Assembly (NCBI GenBank): GCA_028281535.1 | Contig: JANQJS010000053.1 | Span: forward strand, 1-64,000 | Length of the DNA stretch: 64,000 nucleotides | Reading direction: 5' to 3' | DNA from: Sedimentisphaerales bacterium | Lineage (GTDB): Bacteria; Planctomycetota; Phycisphaerae; Sedimentisphaerales; SM23-30 | In this document: in pieces, positions 51,557-61,496 of the stretch | Layout: each line of letters starts with the position of its first letter | Position numbering within the stretch: the stretch's first letter is position 1 | Notes under the pieces: generated by a model | Told to the model about the DNA's origin: nothing | The model's input: the letters and a program-made list of their open reading frames with translations, nothing else | The model's database searches: none | Program-made: the position numbers and the translations under genes

Positions 51557-53031
51557 GAGACTTGTTGAAAGATCCTTTATGTCGAGCGGAAGATCTAGGT
51601 AAACCGATTCCAGATTCTGACCATGCGATATCTGTCGCTTTGCCATTATGGGAACATGTGATTGGTTATGAAGAAAATGATCCGGTTGTGGTTGACCAAA
51701 TGCAATGTGGGTATCCGCGATTTTTTTATCATCCACAATTAGTTAAATTATTTCATGCTTGTGAAGAAAGGTTTGCTAAGGCGGGTGAGCATTGTTTTGC
51801 ATTTCCTTCGTTGGCGGCTGCTCAGAGGTGCGGCGAGTATATCCGGAGCAAGACGGGTCATGATGCCCGCGTTGATACGTTTGGTTATGCAGGTATTGCT
51901 TCGGTGACTTTTGATGAATCGCAGTGGGATGTGGCTAAGGCTTACTTGCGTTTTTCGGGGGAATTAGTCAGTAGTCGGTTGGCTGAGTCGGCTTTGGTTG
52001 GTAGGAAGATCGCGCAAAGCTCCAGCGGATTAGATGTTCTTCAAGGTCGTTTGTCAGAATTAACTCAGCAACAGAAGGGTGATGTTTATCTGTTTCCTTC
52101 GGGTATGGCGGCCGTCATGTGTTTTCAGAGAATGACACAATCATTGTTTGAAGGTGCGAAGAGTGTGCAGCTAGAGTTTCCCTATGTTGATGTGCTTAAA
52201 GTTCAACAAGAATTTGGAGTGGATGCACATTTTATTCCAATCGTGAAAGAGGATGAATTTGATGCTTTGGAGGAAATTCTTCGGTCTGAAAAGATCGCTG
52301 CCGTCTATTGTGAGATTCCAAGTAATCCCTTGATTCGCTGTGTGGATCTTGGAAAGTTATCTTTGTTGGTAAAACAGTATCAGGTTCCTTTGATCGTGGA
52401 TGATACAGTAGGAACGAGTGTGAATGTAGATGTTTTTAAGTATGCTGATGCCGTAACAACAAGTTTGACTAAATTCTTTTCGGGTGAAGGAGATATCATG
52501 GCAGGGAGTTTAATGCTTAATCATCATTCATCTTTTTATAACATTTTTAAAAATTGGCTTAGTGAGCATTATGAAAATCAATTTTGGGTAGAAGATGCTG
52601 AGCAGTTAGAAAAGAATAGTCGAGATTATGTTCAGCGTGTTCAAAAAATAAATCAAACTGCAGAAACATTATTTGATTATTTATCTGAACATCCAAGAGT
52701 TGATCAGGTTTTATATCCAAAAAATCAAACAACCGTAGCGTATCACAAGTTGATGAAGCCAGGTGCTGGTTATGGTGGCTTGATGTCTATTTTGCTAAAA
52801 GATCCAGAAACAACATCGCAGCCTTTCTATGATGCACTTGAGATTTCCAAAGGGCCTAGTTTGGGGACTAATTATAGCCTGGTTTGTCCTTACATGCTTT
52901 TGGCGCATTATGATGAGTTGGATTGGGCCGAAGACTGTGGTGTTTCCAGGTATTTGATTCGGATTTCTGTCGGCTTAGAAACTAGTGATGATTTAGTGAT
53001 GACTTTTAGGCGAGCCTTAGATTGTATTTAA
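51553..53031 (+). CDS. Fungal-type cystathionine gamma-synthase-like PLP enzyme
   Basis: This 492-residue PLP enzyme begins at a TTG that overlaps the previous stop (TTGA), so it is translationally coupled. It is longer than bacterial MetB and has the N-terminal motifs HAISVALPLWEHVIGYEE and CGYPRFFYHPQ, which I associate with the cystathionine gamma-synthases of fungi. The candidate PLP lysine is Lys307 (SLTKFFSGEGD), with Asp283/284 (IVDDTVG). It probably joins cysteine and an activated homoserine. Finding it next to a conventional family member suggests the two do opposite or consecutive steps. Confidence 0.82.
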   Translation: MRDLLKDPLCRAEDLGKPIPDSDHAISVALPLWEHVIGYEENDPVVVDQMQCGYPRFFYHPQLVKLFHACEERFAKAGEHCFAFPSLAAAQRCGEYIRSKTGHDARVDTFGYAGIASVTFDESQWDVAKAYLRFSGELVSSRLAESALVGRKIAQSSSGLDVLQGRLSELTQQQKGDVYLFPSGMAAVMCFQRMTQSLFEGAKSVQLEFPYVDVLKVQQEFGVDAHFIPIVKEDEFDALEEILRSEKIAAVYCEIPSNPLIRCVDLGKLSLLVKQYQVPLIVDDTVGTSVNVDVFKYADAVTTSLTKFFSGEGDIMAGSLMLNHHSSFYNIFKNWLSEHYENQFWVEDAEQLEKNSRDYVQRVQKINQTAETLFDYLSEHPRVDQVLYPKNQTTVAYHKLMKPGAGYGGLMSILLKDPETTSQPFYDALEISKGPSLGTNYSLVCPYMLLAHYDELDWAEDCGVSRYLIRISVGLETSDDLVMTFRRALDCI

Positions 53032-53052
53032 TTAAATATGGAGTTTCTCTGT

Positions 53053-53784
53053 ATGTTAAATAGCAAGTTATTTCAAAAATTAAGATCGTTATTTAATCGG
53101 TATTATTACAAAGGGAATCGATTTTATTGTCCATGTTGTGAATCCCATTGTCGAGAATTTAAAACTCATGGTCGCTTAAACCGAATTAATGCAAGGTGTC
53201 CGATGTGTAGTTCGCTCGAACGGCACCGTTTGATGTTTGAATATTTAAAACAGAAAACCCCTTTTTTCCAAGATGACTTAAGGGTGTTGCATTTTGCTCC
53301 TGAATTATTTCTATCAAAGATTTTTTCAAAATGTAAAAATTTACAGTATGTTACAACGGATTTGGCATCTCCGGTTGCGATGATCCATATGGATATCACT
53401 GACAATATTTTCAAAGATCATACATTTGATGTCATTATTTGTTATCATGTTTTAGAACATATTCCAGATGACCTGAAAGCGATGCAAGAATGTCTGCGAG
53501 TTTTAAAACCTGGTGGTTGGGGGATTTTTCAGGTGCCTCTGGATCTTGATCGGGAAAATACTTATGAGGATGCGTCAATTACGTCACCTGAGGGGCGATT
53601 AGAGCATTTTGGTCAAGTTGATCATGTCAGAAAATATGGTTGGAGTGATTATCAAAAGCGACTCGAAGAAGCAGGATTTGAAGTGACGGTTGACGATTTT
53701 ATTGAACAATTGGGCCCTAAGGAATCTGAGCGACTTAGCGTTAATGTGGCAGAAAAAATCTACTATTGCCAGAAGCCGTTGTAA
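53053..53784 (+). CDS. SAM-dependent methyltransferase with N-terminal zinc ribbon
   Basis: This roughly 243-residue protein has a Cys-rich N-terminal module (YCPCCESHC ... CPMCSSLERHR), probably a zinc ribbon, then a class I methyltransferase domain. DVIICYHVLEHI and LKPGGWGIFQVP are the motif IV and V regions of type 11 methyltransferases. GGAG eight bases upstream supports the ATG at 53053 over the one at 53038. It directly follows the PLP operon, so it may be co-transcribed, but its substrate is unknown. It resembles methyltransferases found in glycan clusters. Confidence 0.82.
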   Translation: MLNSKLFQKLRSLFNRYYYKGNRFYCPCCESHCREFKTHGRLNRINARCPMCSSLERHRLMFEYLKQKTPFFQDDLRVLHFAPELFLSKIFSKCKNLQYVTTDLASPVAMIHMDITDNIFKDHTFDVIICYHVLEHIPDDLKAMQECLRVLKPGGWGIFQVPLDLDRENTYEDASITSPEGRLEHFGQVDHVRKYGWSDYQKRLEEAGFEVTVDDFIEQLGPKESERLSVNVAEKIYYCQKPL

Positions 53785-54067
53785 GGATTTTTATGGGTAA
53801 TGGGGTGAGGATTTCTTATGATCCTAGGTCAAGTAGCATTTTTGTATGACTTGTAATTACATTTCTTAATAAATTTTCAATTTTTGGAGGTTCGTAACTC
53901 CTTTAATGGAAAGGGGATAGGCTTTTAGCCGCTTCTGTTATTGGCGGAAATGAACGAAATGAACGAAAAATATGTTGTTTTATAGAACTTTAGCGATTAT
54001 CATGCGTACATATGAACGTTATGAATGAATTAAATTTTATATCATCTAACGTTAAGGAGTTTCAAAG

Positions 54068-54997
54068 ATGAAAGCTAAAACAAAACTATCGATCGTGCTA
54101 ACTGTCATTTTAACCGCTTATTCATCCGTTCTTATTGCCGGGATGAGTTCCAAAAAGTCTGATATCGTGGATACGGCTATTGAAGCTGGAAAATTCAAAA
54201 CACTAGTAACTGCAGTGGGACATGCTGGCTTGGCTGAGGCCTTGAAAGGCGAAGGACCTTTTACTGTTTTTGCACCTACGGATAAAGCTTTTGCACAACT
54301 TCCTGAAGGGACTCTTGAAAGCTTATTGAAACCTGAAAATTTAAAGCAATTACAGTCAATTCTCAAATATCATGTTGTCTCTGGTAAAGTTGAAGCAAGG
54401 GATGTTGTAAAACTATCTTCTGCAAAAACGCTTCAAGGAAACAAAGTCTCTATCAAAACCGATGATGGTAAAGTCATGATTGACAATGCAAACGTCATCA
54501 AAACGGATATTCAATGTTCAAATGGTGTCATTCATGTCATTGACCAAGTCATTATCCCTTCAGAAAAATTAGACATCGTTGATACCGCTATCAATGCTGG
54601 TTCATTTAAAACTTTGGTGGCTGCCGTTAAGCATGCCGAATTAGTCGGTGCACTTAAAAGCGAAGGGCCATTTACGGTTTTTGCTCCAACGGATGACGCA
54701 TTCGCTAAGCTTCCCGAGGGTACTTTAGAATCATTATTGAAGCCTGAAAATATTGAGCAATTGCAGGCTATATTAAAATACCATGTTGTTGCAGGGAAAG
54801 TGATGTCAACAGATGTTGTTAACCTGAGCTCAGCTAGTACGCTTCAAGGTTCAGATATCAACATCGAAACAAAATATGGTAAAGTCATGATTGATAATGC
54901 CAAAGTGATCAAAGCTGATATTGAATGTGGCAATGGTGTGATTCATGTGATTGACAGTGTGATTTTGCCAAAAACTGAAGTATCTAAGAACAAGTAA
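54068..54997 (+). CDS. Secreted protein with two fasciclin (FAS1) domains
   Basis: This 309-residue protein has a signal peptide (about 1-25) followed by two FAS1 domains (about 32-165 and 170-305). Both have [22 protein letters not shown] and NGVIHVID. The two domains are very similar to each other, which points to a recent internal duplication. FAS1 domains mediate adhesion. AAGGAG precedes the ATG. The small DUF378 gene follows by 48 bases and may share its transcript. Confidence 0.9.
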   Translation: MKAKTKLSIVLTVILTAYSSVLIAGMSSKKSDIVDTAIEAGKFKTLVTAVGHAGLAEALKGEGPFTVFAPTDKAFAQLPEGTLESLLKPENLKQLQSILKYHVVSGKVEARDVVKLSSAKTLQGNKVSIKTDDGKVMIDNANVIKTDIQCSNGVIHVIDQVIIPSEKLDIVDTAINAGSFKTLVAAVKHAELVGALKSEGPFTVFAPTDDAFAKLPEGTLESLLKPENIEQLQAILKYHVVAGKVMSTDVVNLSSASTLQGSDINIETKYGKVMIDNAKVIKADIECGNGVIHVIDSVILPKTEVSKNK

Positions 54998-55044
54998 TAT
55001 AATAAAATTATCATAAACACCCTTTATCAAACAGGAGTCTCAAA

Positions 55045-55269
55045 ATGAAAACTTTAGATGTCATCGTAGCCGTACTGTTAGTTGTTGGTGGTCTGAATTG
55101 GGGCCTGGTAGGATTATTTAACTTTGATTTAGTTGCGACCTTGTTTGGCGAAATGTCAGCTTTGAGTCGAATTGTATATACCCTGGTTGGTTTTTCAGCT
55201 GTTTATCAAGCGATCCAGTGGAAAGCCATCCAGAAGCGATGGAATGCCTACACTCTTCAGACCGCGTAA
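55045..55269 (+). CDS. DUF378 membrane protein
   Basis: This 74-residue protein has two membrane segments and the DUF378 signature GGLNWGLVGLFNFDLV. Members are widespread and have no assigned function. CAGGAG precedes the ATG. It is followed by a good terminator at 55400-55428. Confidence 0.88.
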   Translation: MKTLDVIVAVLLVVGGLNWGLVGLFNFDLVATLFGEMSALSRIVYTLVGFSAVYQAIQWKAIQKRWNAYTLQTA

Positions 55270-55399
55270 CCCTCCTAAAATATTACGCGGTGCGTAGGGA
55301 ACCGGCTTGACAACTAGCCCTCATATTCCCTTACTGAACGTCTTGTCGGTTCTCTACGCTAAATTAAAAAACTACCTCATACTATAACTACTTCTTTGA

Positions 55400-55428
55400 A
55401 AAGGATCGAATTATTTCGGTCCTTTTTT
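55400..55428 (+). terminator. Rho-independent terminator
   Basis: AAGGATCGAA (55401-55410) pairs with TTTCGGTCCTT, allowing one G-U, around a TTA-type loop and is followed by a run of T. It ends the FAS1-DUF378 unit. Confidence 0.8.
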
Positions 55429-55477
55429 TATGTCTGCCCATTCATTTTCAACTTTCATCACTTGTTGAATTTCGATT

Positions 55478-55684
55478 TTAATTTAAAACTTTTGACCTGA
55501 GTAAAATTTTAAAACATGGTGTCTTAATGTTAAGATGATTATGAGTAGACTCATTTTTGTTAACAGTAGCCAAATAGGCATCGACATGAGAAATAGTCGA
55601 TTGTGCAGGGGATACTGGGGTATAGATAAACACGAATAGTATTGTGATTAAAACGGCTACTACTACCTGATATTTTTTGACCAT
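55478..55684 (-). CDS. Small protein with signal-like N terminus, doubtful
   Basis: This 68-residue frame begins with a positively charged, hydrophobic stretch (MVKKYQVVVAVLITILFVFI), which looks like a signal peptide or anchor, then a polar tail. There is no ribosome binding site. It lies alone between two terminators. I give it low confidence. Confidence 0.3.
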   Translation of the reverse strand: MVKKYQVVVAVLITILFVFIYTPVSPAQSTISHVDAYLATVNKNESTHNHLNIKTPCFKILLRSKVLN

Positions 55685-55721
55685 ATAAGATTATAGATCA
55701 TTGATAAATAATGATCATAAA

Positions 55722-55760
55722 AAGCCAGCTTGGGAACACTTGTCATTCGCAAGCTGGCTT
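55722..55760 (-). terminator. Rho-independent terminator after the EF-hand protein gene
   Basis: AAGCCAGCTTG (55722-55732) pairs with CAAGCTGGCTT (55750-55760), followed on the minus strand by TTTTT. It is 22 bases past the stop at 55782. Confidence 0.8.
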
Positions 55761-55781
55761 AAATATATGGTTTATCTTCGA

Positions 55782-56867
55782 CTATGCTTCTTTTTCTTTT
55801 TTATCTTTTGAGCGGTTTTTTCGGTGTTTACGTTCAAATTTAATTGGATCCATCTTGAACTCACTTCGGAAGAAATTCAACATGCCTATCGTTGGGTTAC
55901 CTGGTTTATTACCTTTTTGATGACGCAGATAGTTGATATTCATTTCATCCAGTTTTTTGAAAAAGTCATTTGATAATCTACGTGGTTTTTTCTGATCGGT
56001 TGGTTTTTCATTATTAGTTAATTCTTTTGTTTCGGGTTGTTCTGTTCGATCTTTTTTATTGCCACGATGTCCTCTCTGATGTGGTTTGCGGTGATACATA
56101 TTGGCAAAGTATAATGGAGAGCTATTTTCAGAAATAACTTCTAATGCTTTTTCTTCACCTTTTAAGTTTAGACAAGCAGCAGCAGCAATAAGATCATTAT
56201 GTTGAGATGCTAGATTTAGTGTAATTGACGCATGAGCACGGTTGCCATAGACCGCCAATTTGGAAGCGTCTATTTTCCATTCTGACGCTTTGGCTTGAAT
56301 AAACTTTAAGGCTAGGACAGTATTTTTATGTGCTTGAGGCATGTTGTCTTTTATTTTTCCAACATTAACAGCAATGAATGACATGCCATTTTTCTTGGCG
56401 ATATTAATCATTCTACGATCAAGGCCTTGTCTTTGATTTTTTGCATGGACGGTTCGAATTAGGATGATTGCAGGTGAGTTCTCTTCTGCTTCTGTTTGCC
56501 AAAAATCTAATGTTAATTTTGACTCTTCAGAGTAAATAATATCTTTGATGGTTGGTTTTGCTTGACGTGCTGTATGGCGAAATTTTTGTTGGCGGTCATT
56601 GTTTCCCTGTCGTTCTCTTTCGCCTCGGTGGTTTTGGAATAAGTCTGGATTGTCTTGACGGTATTGTCTGAATTCTTCTCGAGTTAATTCACCATCATTG
56701 TTGAGGTCTGCTTTTGGGTGGCGTTCCAGTATACGTAGCATTCGCTGTTTACCCCGTTCTTTACGATCTTGATCTTGTGCAAGTAAAGGTGATGTTACAA
56801 AAAGGATCATTAGAATTGCAGTGAACTTGTGTGTTAAATGACTCGTGTGTTTATGAGAATAATACAT
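55782..56867 (-). CDS. Secreted EF-hand protein with an alpha/beta-hydrolase-like domain lacking the catalytic Ser
   Basis: This 361-residue protein has a signal peptide (about 1-30), an EF-hand loop (DLNNDGELTREE; Asp54, Asn56, Asp58, Glu60, Glu65), a basic low-complexity linker and a domain that looks like an alpha/beta hydrolase of the polysaccharide-esterase type. At the nucleophile elbow, where G-x-S-x-G is expected, it has G-N-R-A-H (208-212), so the catalytic Ser is missing. A basic C-terminal tail follows. AAGGAG precedes the ATG. It may be a calcium-dependent binding protein derived from an esterase. The hydrolase fold is inference from its pattern. Confidence 0.65.
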   Translation of the reverse strand: MYYSHKHTSHLTHKFTAILMILFVTSPLLAQDQDRKERGKQRMLRILERHPKADLNNDGELTREEFRQYRQDNPDLFQNHRGERERQGNNDRQQKFRHTARQAKPTIKDIIYSEESKLTLDFWQTEAEENSPAIILIRTVHAKNQRQGLDRRMINIAKKNGMSFIAVNVGKIKDNMPQAHKNTVLALKFIQAKASEWKIDASKLAVYGNRAHASITLNLASQHNDLIAAAACLNLKGEEKALEVISENSSPLYFANMYHRKPHQRGHRGNKKDRTEQPETKELTNNEKPTDQKKPRRLSNDFFKKLDEMNINYLRHQKGNKPGNPTIGMLNFFRSEFKMDPIKFERKHRKNRSKDKKEKEA

Positions 56868-57352
56868 GGTTTAATCTCCTTATGCTAATAAATAACCAGT
56901 TAATGTCTTTCCTAACCAGAATAACGACGAGGTAGACTATCTATTTCAGAAAAAATGGATTGTTCATGAAAACGGTTGAAATTACGATAAAATAAGTGAA
57001 TTTATGAATTTCGTGTAATAAATCATTGTTTTTCTAGTAGTGGATAAAACGTATATTTACGTCCTAATTATTAAAAATTATATAAAGTATTATTCTCACA
57101 GATTTTCTACAGGTGGCCTCTGTGAGCGATAGAATGGGTTCTGTTGGGGGCGATAAAATATTTTTTATTGATCCTCTCTCATTCCTGATAAATTTGGGTT
57201 TTAGGTTGGATATGAACGTTTTGGGGGCCGATATTTAAAGCGATATCTAGTGACAGGTTGGGATAGGTTTCGGGGAGGTCAGTTTGACGTTATGGTTATA
57301 CATTAGTGTTTAATAATAATATTGAACCGTAAAAATATGGAGCTATAAAGAC
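56868..57352. other. Divergent promoter region of the chemotaxis cluster
   Basis: About 485 bases between divergent genes. It is A+T-rich and holds the promoter of the chemotaxis genes and of the EF-hand protein gene. I see no specific repeat or hairpin that I can support. Confidence 0.4.
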
Positions 57353-58585
57353 ATGGCTGTCGAAGTAGATGAACCAAAAATCAATGAGCATAAAATTTTA
57401 GTGATTGATGATTCAATCATAGAGCATAAGGTTCTTGGTTCATGTTTGCGTGGCGAAAACTATGTTTGCCATTATGCCAAATCGGGCCCGGAAGGTATTG
57501 AGCTCGTCGGCCAGGTTCAGCCGGACATCATTATTTTAGATATCATGATGCCTGGTATGTCAGGTTATGATGTATGTGATGTGTTAAAAAGTGATAGTAA
57601 TTATTCAGGGATACCCATTATTTTTATATCAGCAAGCGAAGAAACTTGTGATAAGGTTAAAGCACTTGAATTAGGTGGGGTTGATTTTATCACAAAACCT
57701 TTTGATAAAACAGAAATCAAGGCGAGAGTGAATACGCATTTGCGCATTAAATCACTCGAAAATCAAATGCGAGAACATATGGATAATCTCGAGCTGATGG
57801 TCGAAGATCGGACTAAGCAACTTATTGCACAAGATCGTATGGCGCAAATTGGTGTTTTATCAGCAGGAGTTGCACACGAAATTAATAATCCTACAGCTTT
57901 TATTCGAGGCAATATACAAACCTTTTCGAGATTTTGGGAAGATCTTGAACCTGTGTTAAAAACCTATCAGCAACATCAAGAAGGGGAGTCTCACATGATT
58001 CCATTTATTCTAGATGAAATACCTAAAATTATTGATGGTATTGAAGAAGGTACTAGTCGAATTCATAAAATTGTGAATGGTTTAAAAAGTTTTGTACATG
58101 GTGGTGAATCTCAGAAGGCAATTACATCTGTTGATGAAATGGTTCAGTCTTCTTTAGACTTATGTCATAATATTTTAAAAAATAATGTCAAAGTAGATTT
58201 GACAATTAATAATGATCTATATTCAGTGGATGTGGATCATCAAAAAATTGAACAGGTTTTGATTAATATCATTACCAATGCAGCTCATGCTATGGAAAAA
58301 AAGAAAAATGCAAGATTGATTTTAGATTGCCATAATCATTGTGATGAAATCAATATTGTCATCAAGGATAATGGTTGTGGCATTCCTGAGGAGATGATGC
58401 ATAAGATCTGGGATCCATTTTATACAACTAAACCTGTGGGGAAAGGAACGGGACTTGGTATGAGTATTAGTCGCGGAATTATCGAAGAACATGGTGGGAG
58501 AATTGATCTTACCTCAGAAATTAACAAGGGAACAACCTTTATTATACGGCTGCCTAAAGCCCAAACCTTGGAGAAAGAAGGTTGA
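57353..58585 (+). CDS. Hybrid response regulator-histidine kinase (soluble)
   Basis: This 410-residue protein has an N-terminal receiver domain (acidic pair Asp19-Asp20, phosphorylated Asp63 in ILDIMMPG, Lys115) followed by a HisKA dimerisation domain (His175 in GVAHEINNP) and a HATPase domain (DNGCGIPEEMM, GTGLGMSISRGIIEEHGG). It has no membrane segment, so it acts in the cytoplasm and is controlled by phosphotransfer to its receiver. GGAG precedes the ATG. It opens the chemotaxis cluster, with a response regulator immediately downstream. Confidence 0.9.
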   Translation: MAVEVDEPKINEHKILVIDDSIIEHKVLGSCLRGENYVCHYAKSGPEGIELVGQVQPDIIILDIMMPGMSGYDVCDVLKSDSNYSGIPIIFISASEETCDKVKALELGGVDFITKPFDKTEIKARVNTHLRIKSLENQMREHMDNLELMVEDRTKQLIAQDRMAQIGVLSAGVAHEINNPTAFIRGNIQTFSRFWEDLEPVLKTYQQHQEGESHMIPFILDEIPKIIDGIEEGTSRIHKIVNGLKSFVHGGESQKAITSVDEMVQSSLDLCHNILKNNVKVDLTINNDLYSVDVDHQKIEQVLINIITNAAHAMEKKKNARLILDCHNHCDEINIVIKDNGCGIPEEMMHKIWDPFYTTKPVGKGTGLGMSISRGIIEEHGGRIDLTSEINKGTTFIIRLPKAQTLEKEG

Positions 58586-58586
58586 T

Positions 58587-59015
58587 ATGAAAATTAGAGT
58601 GCTCATTGTTGACGATGAACAAGCCATTGTTGATAACCTGGAACGTCATTTCCGTTATTTAGGTTATGAAGCTAAGGGCATATCGGATCCACACCAAGCC
58701 ATTGAAGTAATAAAAACAGAAAATTACCATGTTGTCATAAGTGATATTCGTATGCCAGATATGAATGGGACGGAGCTTCTTAAAGAGATAAAAGAGTATA
58801 ATGGTGCGATTAGTGTTATTATGATCACAGGATTTGTAACTATGGATAATGTTATGACCTGTATGAGGCTTGGAGCACAAACTTGTATTTTTAAACCTAT
58901 TGAAGATTTAAAAGTTTTGGAAGATGCTGTTGGTGAAGCTGTCAATAAATTGAATATGTGGCAGGGGATCTTTAAAGAGGTTGCAGGGTATAAAGAACTA
59001 GGGACGCCATTTTAG
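58587..59015 (+). CDS. Single-domain-type response regulator
   Basis: This 142-residue receiver protein has the acidic pair in LIVDDEQ, the phosphorylated Asp in VISDIRMPDMNG and Lys in CIFKPIED. After the receiver only a short helix follows, so there is no DNA-binding output domain. The start is the ATG at 58587, one base after the kinase stop, with AAGG upstream. A longer frame from 58491 would overlap the kinase and has no support. It probably takes phosphate from the kinase or CheA. Confidence 0.88.
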   Translation: MKIRVLIVDDEQAIVDNLERHFRYLGYEAKGISDPHQAIEVIKTENYHVVISDIRMPDMNGTELLKEIKEYNGAISVIMITGFVTMDNVMTCMRLGAQTCIFKPIEDLKVLEDAVGEAVNKLNMWQGIFKEVAGYKELGTPF

Positions 59016-59026
59016 GAATAAACAGT

Positions 59027-61195
59027 ATGTCGAATACTAATACACAATTTAATGTCGATCCAGAGCTATTTAGAGGATTTCTAGATGATTCTTTGGAATC
59101 ATTGTCAACATTGGAACCTATGTTTGTTGCACTAGAAACCAATCCAAATGATCTAGAAGTGATTGATGATGTGTTTCGTCCTGTTCATTCAATAAAAGGA
59201 AATGCTGCATTTTTTGATCTGATTAAGACCAAGAATTTTGCACATCGTTTAGAAACACTTCTAGATAATATTCGTAAGAAAAAAGTTACCGCTGATCATA
59301 AAATCGTTGAATTATTATTGTTAGGTGTTGATGAACTCAAAGCAATACTTTCGCGAGTTTCAGATGGTGAGTCCGAAGTAGATGATGAAGCGAAGTTGGA
59401 AGCCCTTGCAAAAAAAATTGATAGTGCGGCCAGCGGTGAGGGGTTGGAAGAAACGGTCCTCCATCTTAGCCAACAAGTCGACAAGGTGATTGTGTTACTG
59501 TCTGAAATAAAATTGCCGGAGAATTCACCCGATTTAGGGCATGAACTGGATGAATTAGGTTCTTTGAACCAATTGACGATGAAGTTGTTAAATCAGACTG
59601 AGGAAAATGCCTCAAATGAATCGCCAGAGGCATCCGGTGGTCATGACTCTATTGATTATGGAGCTGAAGAGCTCAATGGATTGGTTAATCCTTTGAATGG
59701 CCTGCTTAGTAAACCAGTTGCTGATGTGTCAGAGGATTCTGTGAAATCGATTGAGACCATATTGGTTGATTTAACAAAATCTGTTGATGAAGCCGCTGGA
59801 AAAATTGTTGACGCTATGCTGGAAGATTATCGTATTATGATGTCCAGTGCCGTAGGGTATGATGACTTATTGCGTGATTTGCTTTCCGCAAAAATGGAAG
59901 AATTGAAGCCTCTTCTTAAATCAACCTCAAAATCAGCAGTCGCTGAAAAACCAGAGGGGAAACCCAAAGAGAAAACAGAGTCGTCCGCAAGTTCCTCAGG
60001 TCGCACCATGAGAATTTCAGAAGAAAAAGTGGATGATTTTATGAAGTATGTGGGTGAGTTAATTATGATTAGTGATTCACTCAACTTCTTAGAGCAAAAA
60101 CTTGAAAGTACCAATTTGACCAAGGAATTTCATGCAACGAGTGTTGCCTTTCGGAATCTATCAGAAAAGTTACAAAGCAGTTTATTAGAGATTCGAAAAG
60201 TGCCAGCCAGAGGTTTAACTCAGCGAATCCCTCGCATGGTTCGTGATTTAGCAGACAAATTGAAAAAAGAAGTAAAAGTCAATATTAAAGGTGAAGATGT
60301 TTCTATTGATAAAACTTTATTAGAATCTTTAGGAGATCCTGTCACACATATGGTGAGAAATTGTATGGATCATGGCTTAGAAATGCCAGGTCAGCGTGAA
60401 GAAAATAACAAACCTCGAGCAGGAACAATTAATATTGAAATTGCCCAGGTGGGTGAGGAAATTCAGTTTATAATCGAAGATGATGGAAAAGGTATCGATC
60501 CAGAAGTGATTCGTAATAAGGCTGTTGAGAAGGGGTTGGCTAGTGCGTCTCATGCCGCGACACTGAATGATCATCAAATCATTCAGTATATTATGCAACC
60601 TGGTTTTTCAACGGCAGCGACCATTAGCGATGTTTCAGGTCGTGGTGTGGGTATGGATGTCGTGCGGACTAATGTTGAACGTGAGTGTAATGGTACGATT
60701 GAAATTAGTAGCCAGGTCGGCCAAGGGACTCTTATTAAATTACACATGCCAGCAAATACAACTGTTGTTGTTGTTTCCTGTTTATTATTAGGTGTGGGAG
60801 ATTCTCGTTTTCTGATACCCGTTGAGAATATTAAACAACTCATACGAGTGGATGATAGTGCTGTCAGTACTATTCAGGGCAAAGGCGAAATGGTGATGAT
60901 TCGTGAGCAATTGTATCCATTAGTGCGATTGCATGAATATTATGATATTCCTCCTAAACACTCAAGCGTTAGTGATGGTTTGATTGTATTGGTTGAGTCG
61001 AATCATGAATATATGGCCTTGTTTCTGGATGAAGTATTTGGACAACAGCGTGTCGTGGTGAAAGATCTAGAAGGCGAGCTTGCTAATATGGATAGTATCC
61101 GAGGAGCCGCTGTTTTGGGTGACAATAAGGTTGGGATGGTCGTTGATGTTTCGTCGCTGGTGACGCATCACTCGGAACAGCCCATGGCTGTTTAA
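59027..61195 (+). CDS. cheA: Chemotaxis histidine kinase CheA
   Basis: This 722-residue protein has an N-terminal Hpt domain (phosphorylated His54 in HSIKGNAAFF), a long acidic linker, the P3 dimerisation domain, a HATPase (HMVRNCMDHGLE, DDGKGIDPE, GRGVGMDVVR) and a C-terminal CheW-like regulatory domain. CheA phosphorylates response regulators according to chemoreceptor state. AGGA precedes the ATG, 11 bases after the response regulator stop, so the first three genes form one unit. The HATPase motifs are intact. Confidence 0.93.
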   Translation: MSNTNTQFNVDPELFRGFLDDSLESLSTLEPMFVALETNPNDLEVIDDVFRPVHSIKGNAAFFDLIKTKNFAHRLETLLDNIRKKKVTADHKIVELLLLGVDELKAILSRVSDGESEVDDEAKLEALAKKIDSAASGEGLEETVLHLSQQVDKVIVLLSEIKLPENSPDLGHELDELGSLNQLTMKLLNQTEENASNESPEASGGHDSIDYGAEELNGLVNPLNGLLSKPVADVSEDSVKSIETILVDLTKSVDEAAGKIVDAMLEDYRIMMSSAVGYDDLLRDLLSAKMEELKPLLKSTSKSAVAEKPEGKPKEKTESSASSSGRTMRISEEKVDDFMKYVGELIMISDSLNFLEQKLESTNLTKEFHATSVAFRNLSEKLQSSLLEIRKVPARGLTQRIPRMVRDLADKLKKEVKVNIKGEDVSIDKTLLESLGDPVTHMVRNCMDHGLEMPGQREENNKPRAGTINIEIAQVGEEIQFIIEDDGKGIDPEVIRNKAVEKGLASASHAATLNDHQIIQYIMQPGFSTAATISDVSGRGVGMDVVRTNVERECNGTIEISSQVGQGTLIKLHMPANTTVVVVSCLLLGVGDSRFLIPVENIKQLIRVDDSAVSTIQGKGEMVMIREQLYPLVRLHEYYDIPPKHSSVSDGLIVLVESNHEYMALFLDEVFGQQRVVVKDLEGELANMDSIRGAAVLGDNKVGMVVDVSSLVTHHSEQPMAV

Positions 61196-61496
61196 TAACT
61201 TGGTAAATGCATTAAAGGCCGATAAAAAAATGGCAGTGTTAAGTTATATTAAATATATGCTCTATGTTTGAATAAAATAATGTAATAAGACATTCTTAGG
61301 GCTAGTTAAAAGAATTTGTTAATACAGATGTGAAAATACGTCGAGATAAGAAAAGTGGGACGACAAATCTAGTTTGGGCGGATTTCATATTATCTTATTA
61401 CGCAGTGGTTAGTATAGACCTATAAATATGTCTACATTTACATGGATATACTTAAATATTAATAAATTTTGCGTAGATTAAAGATGAGGGCTTATT
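61196..61496. other. Intergenic region between cheA and cheW
   Basis: About 300 bases, A+T-rich, with no repeat or strong hairpin that I can support. It may contain a second promoter for cheW and the chemoreceptor gene. Confidence 0.35.

Noticed and set aside
54118..54366. Minus-strand frame opposite the first FAS1 domain
   Set aside because: Antisense shadow of a clear gene.
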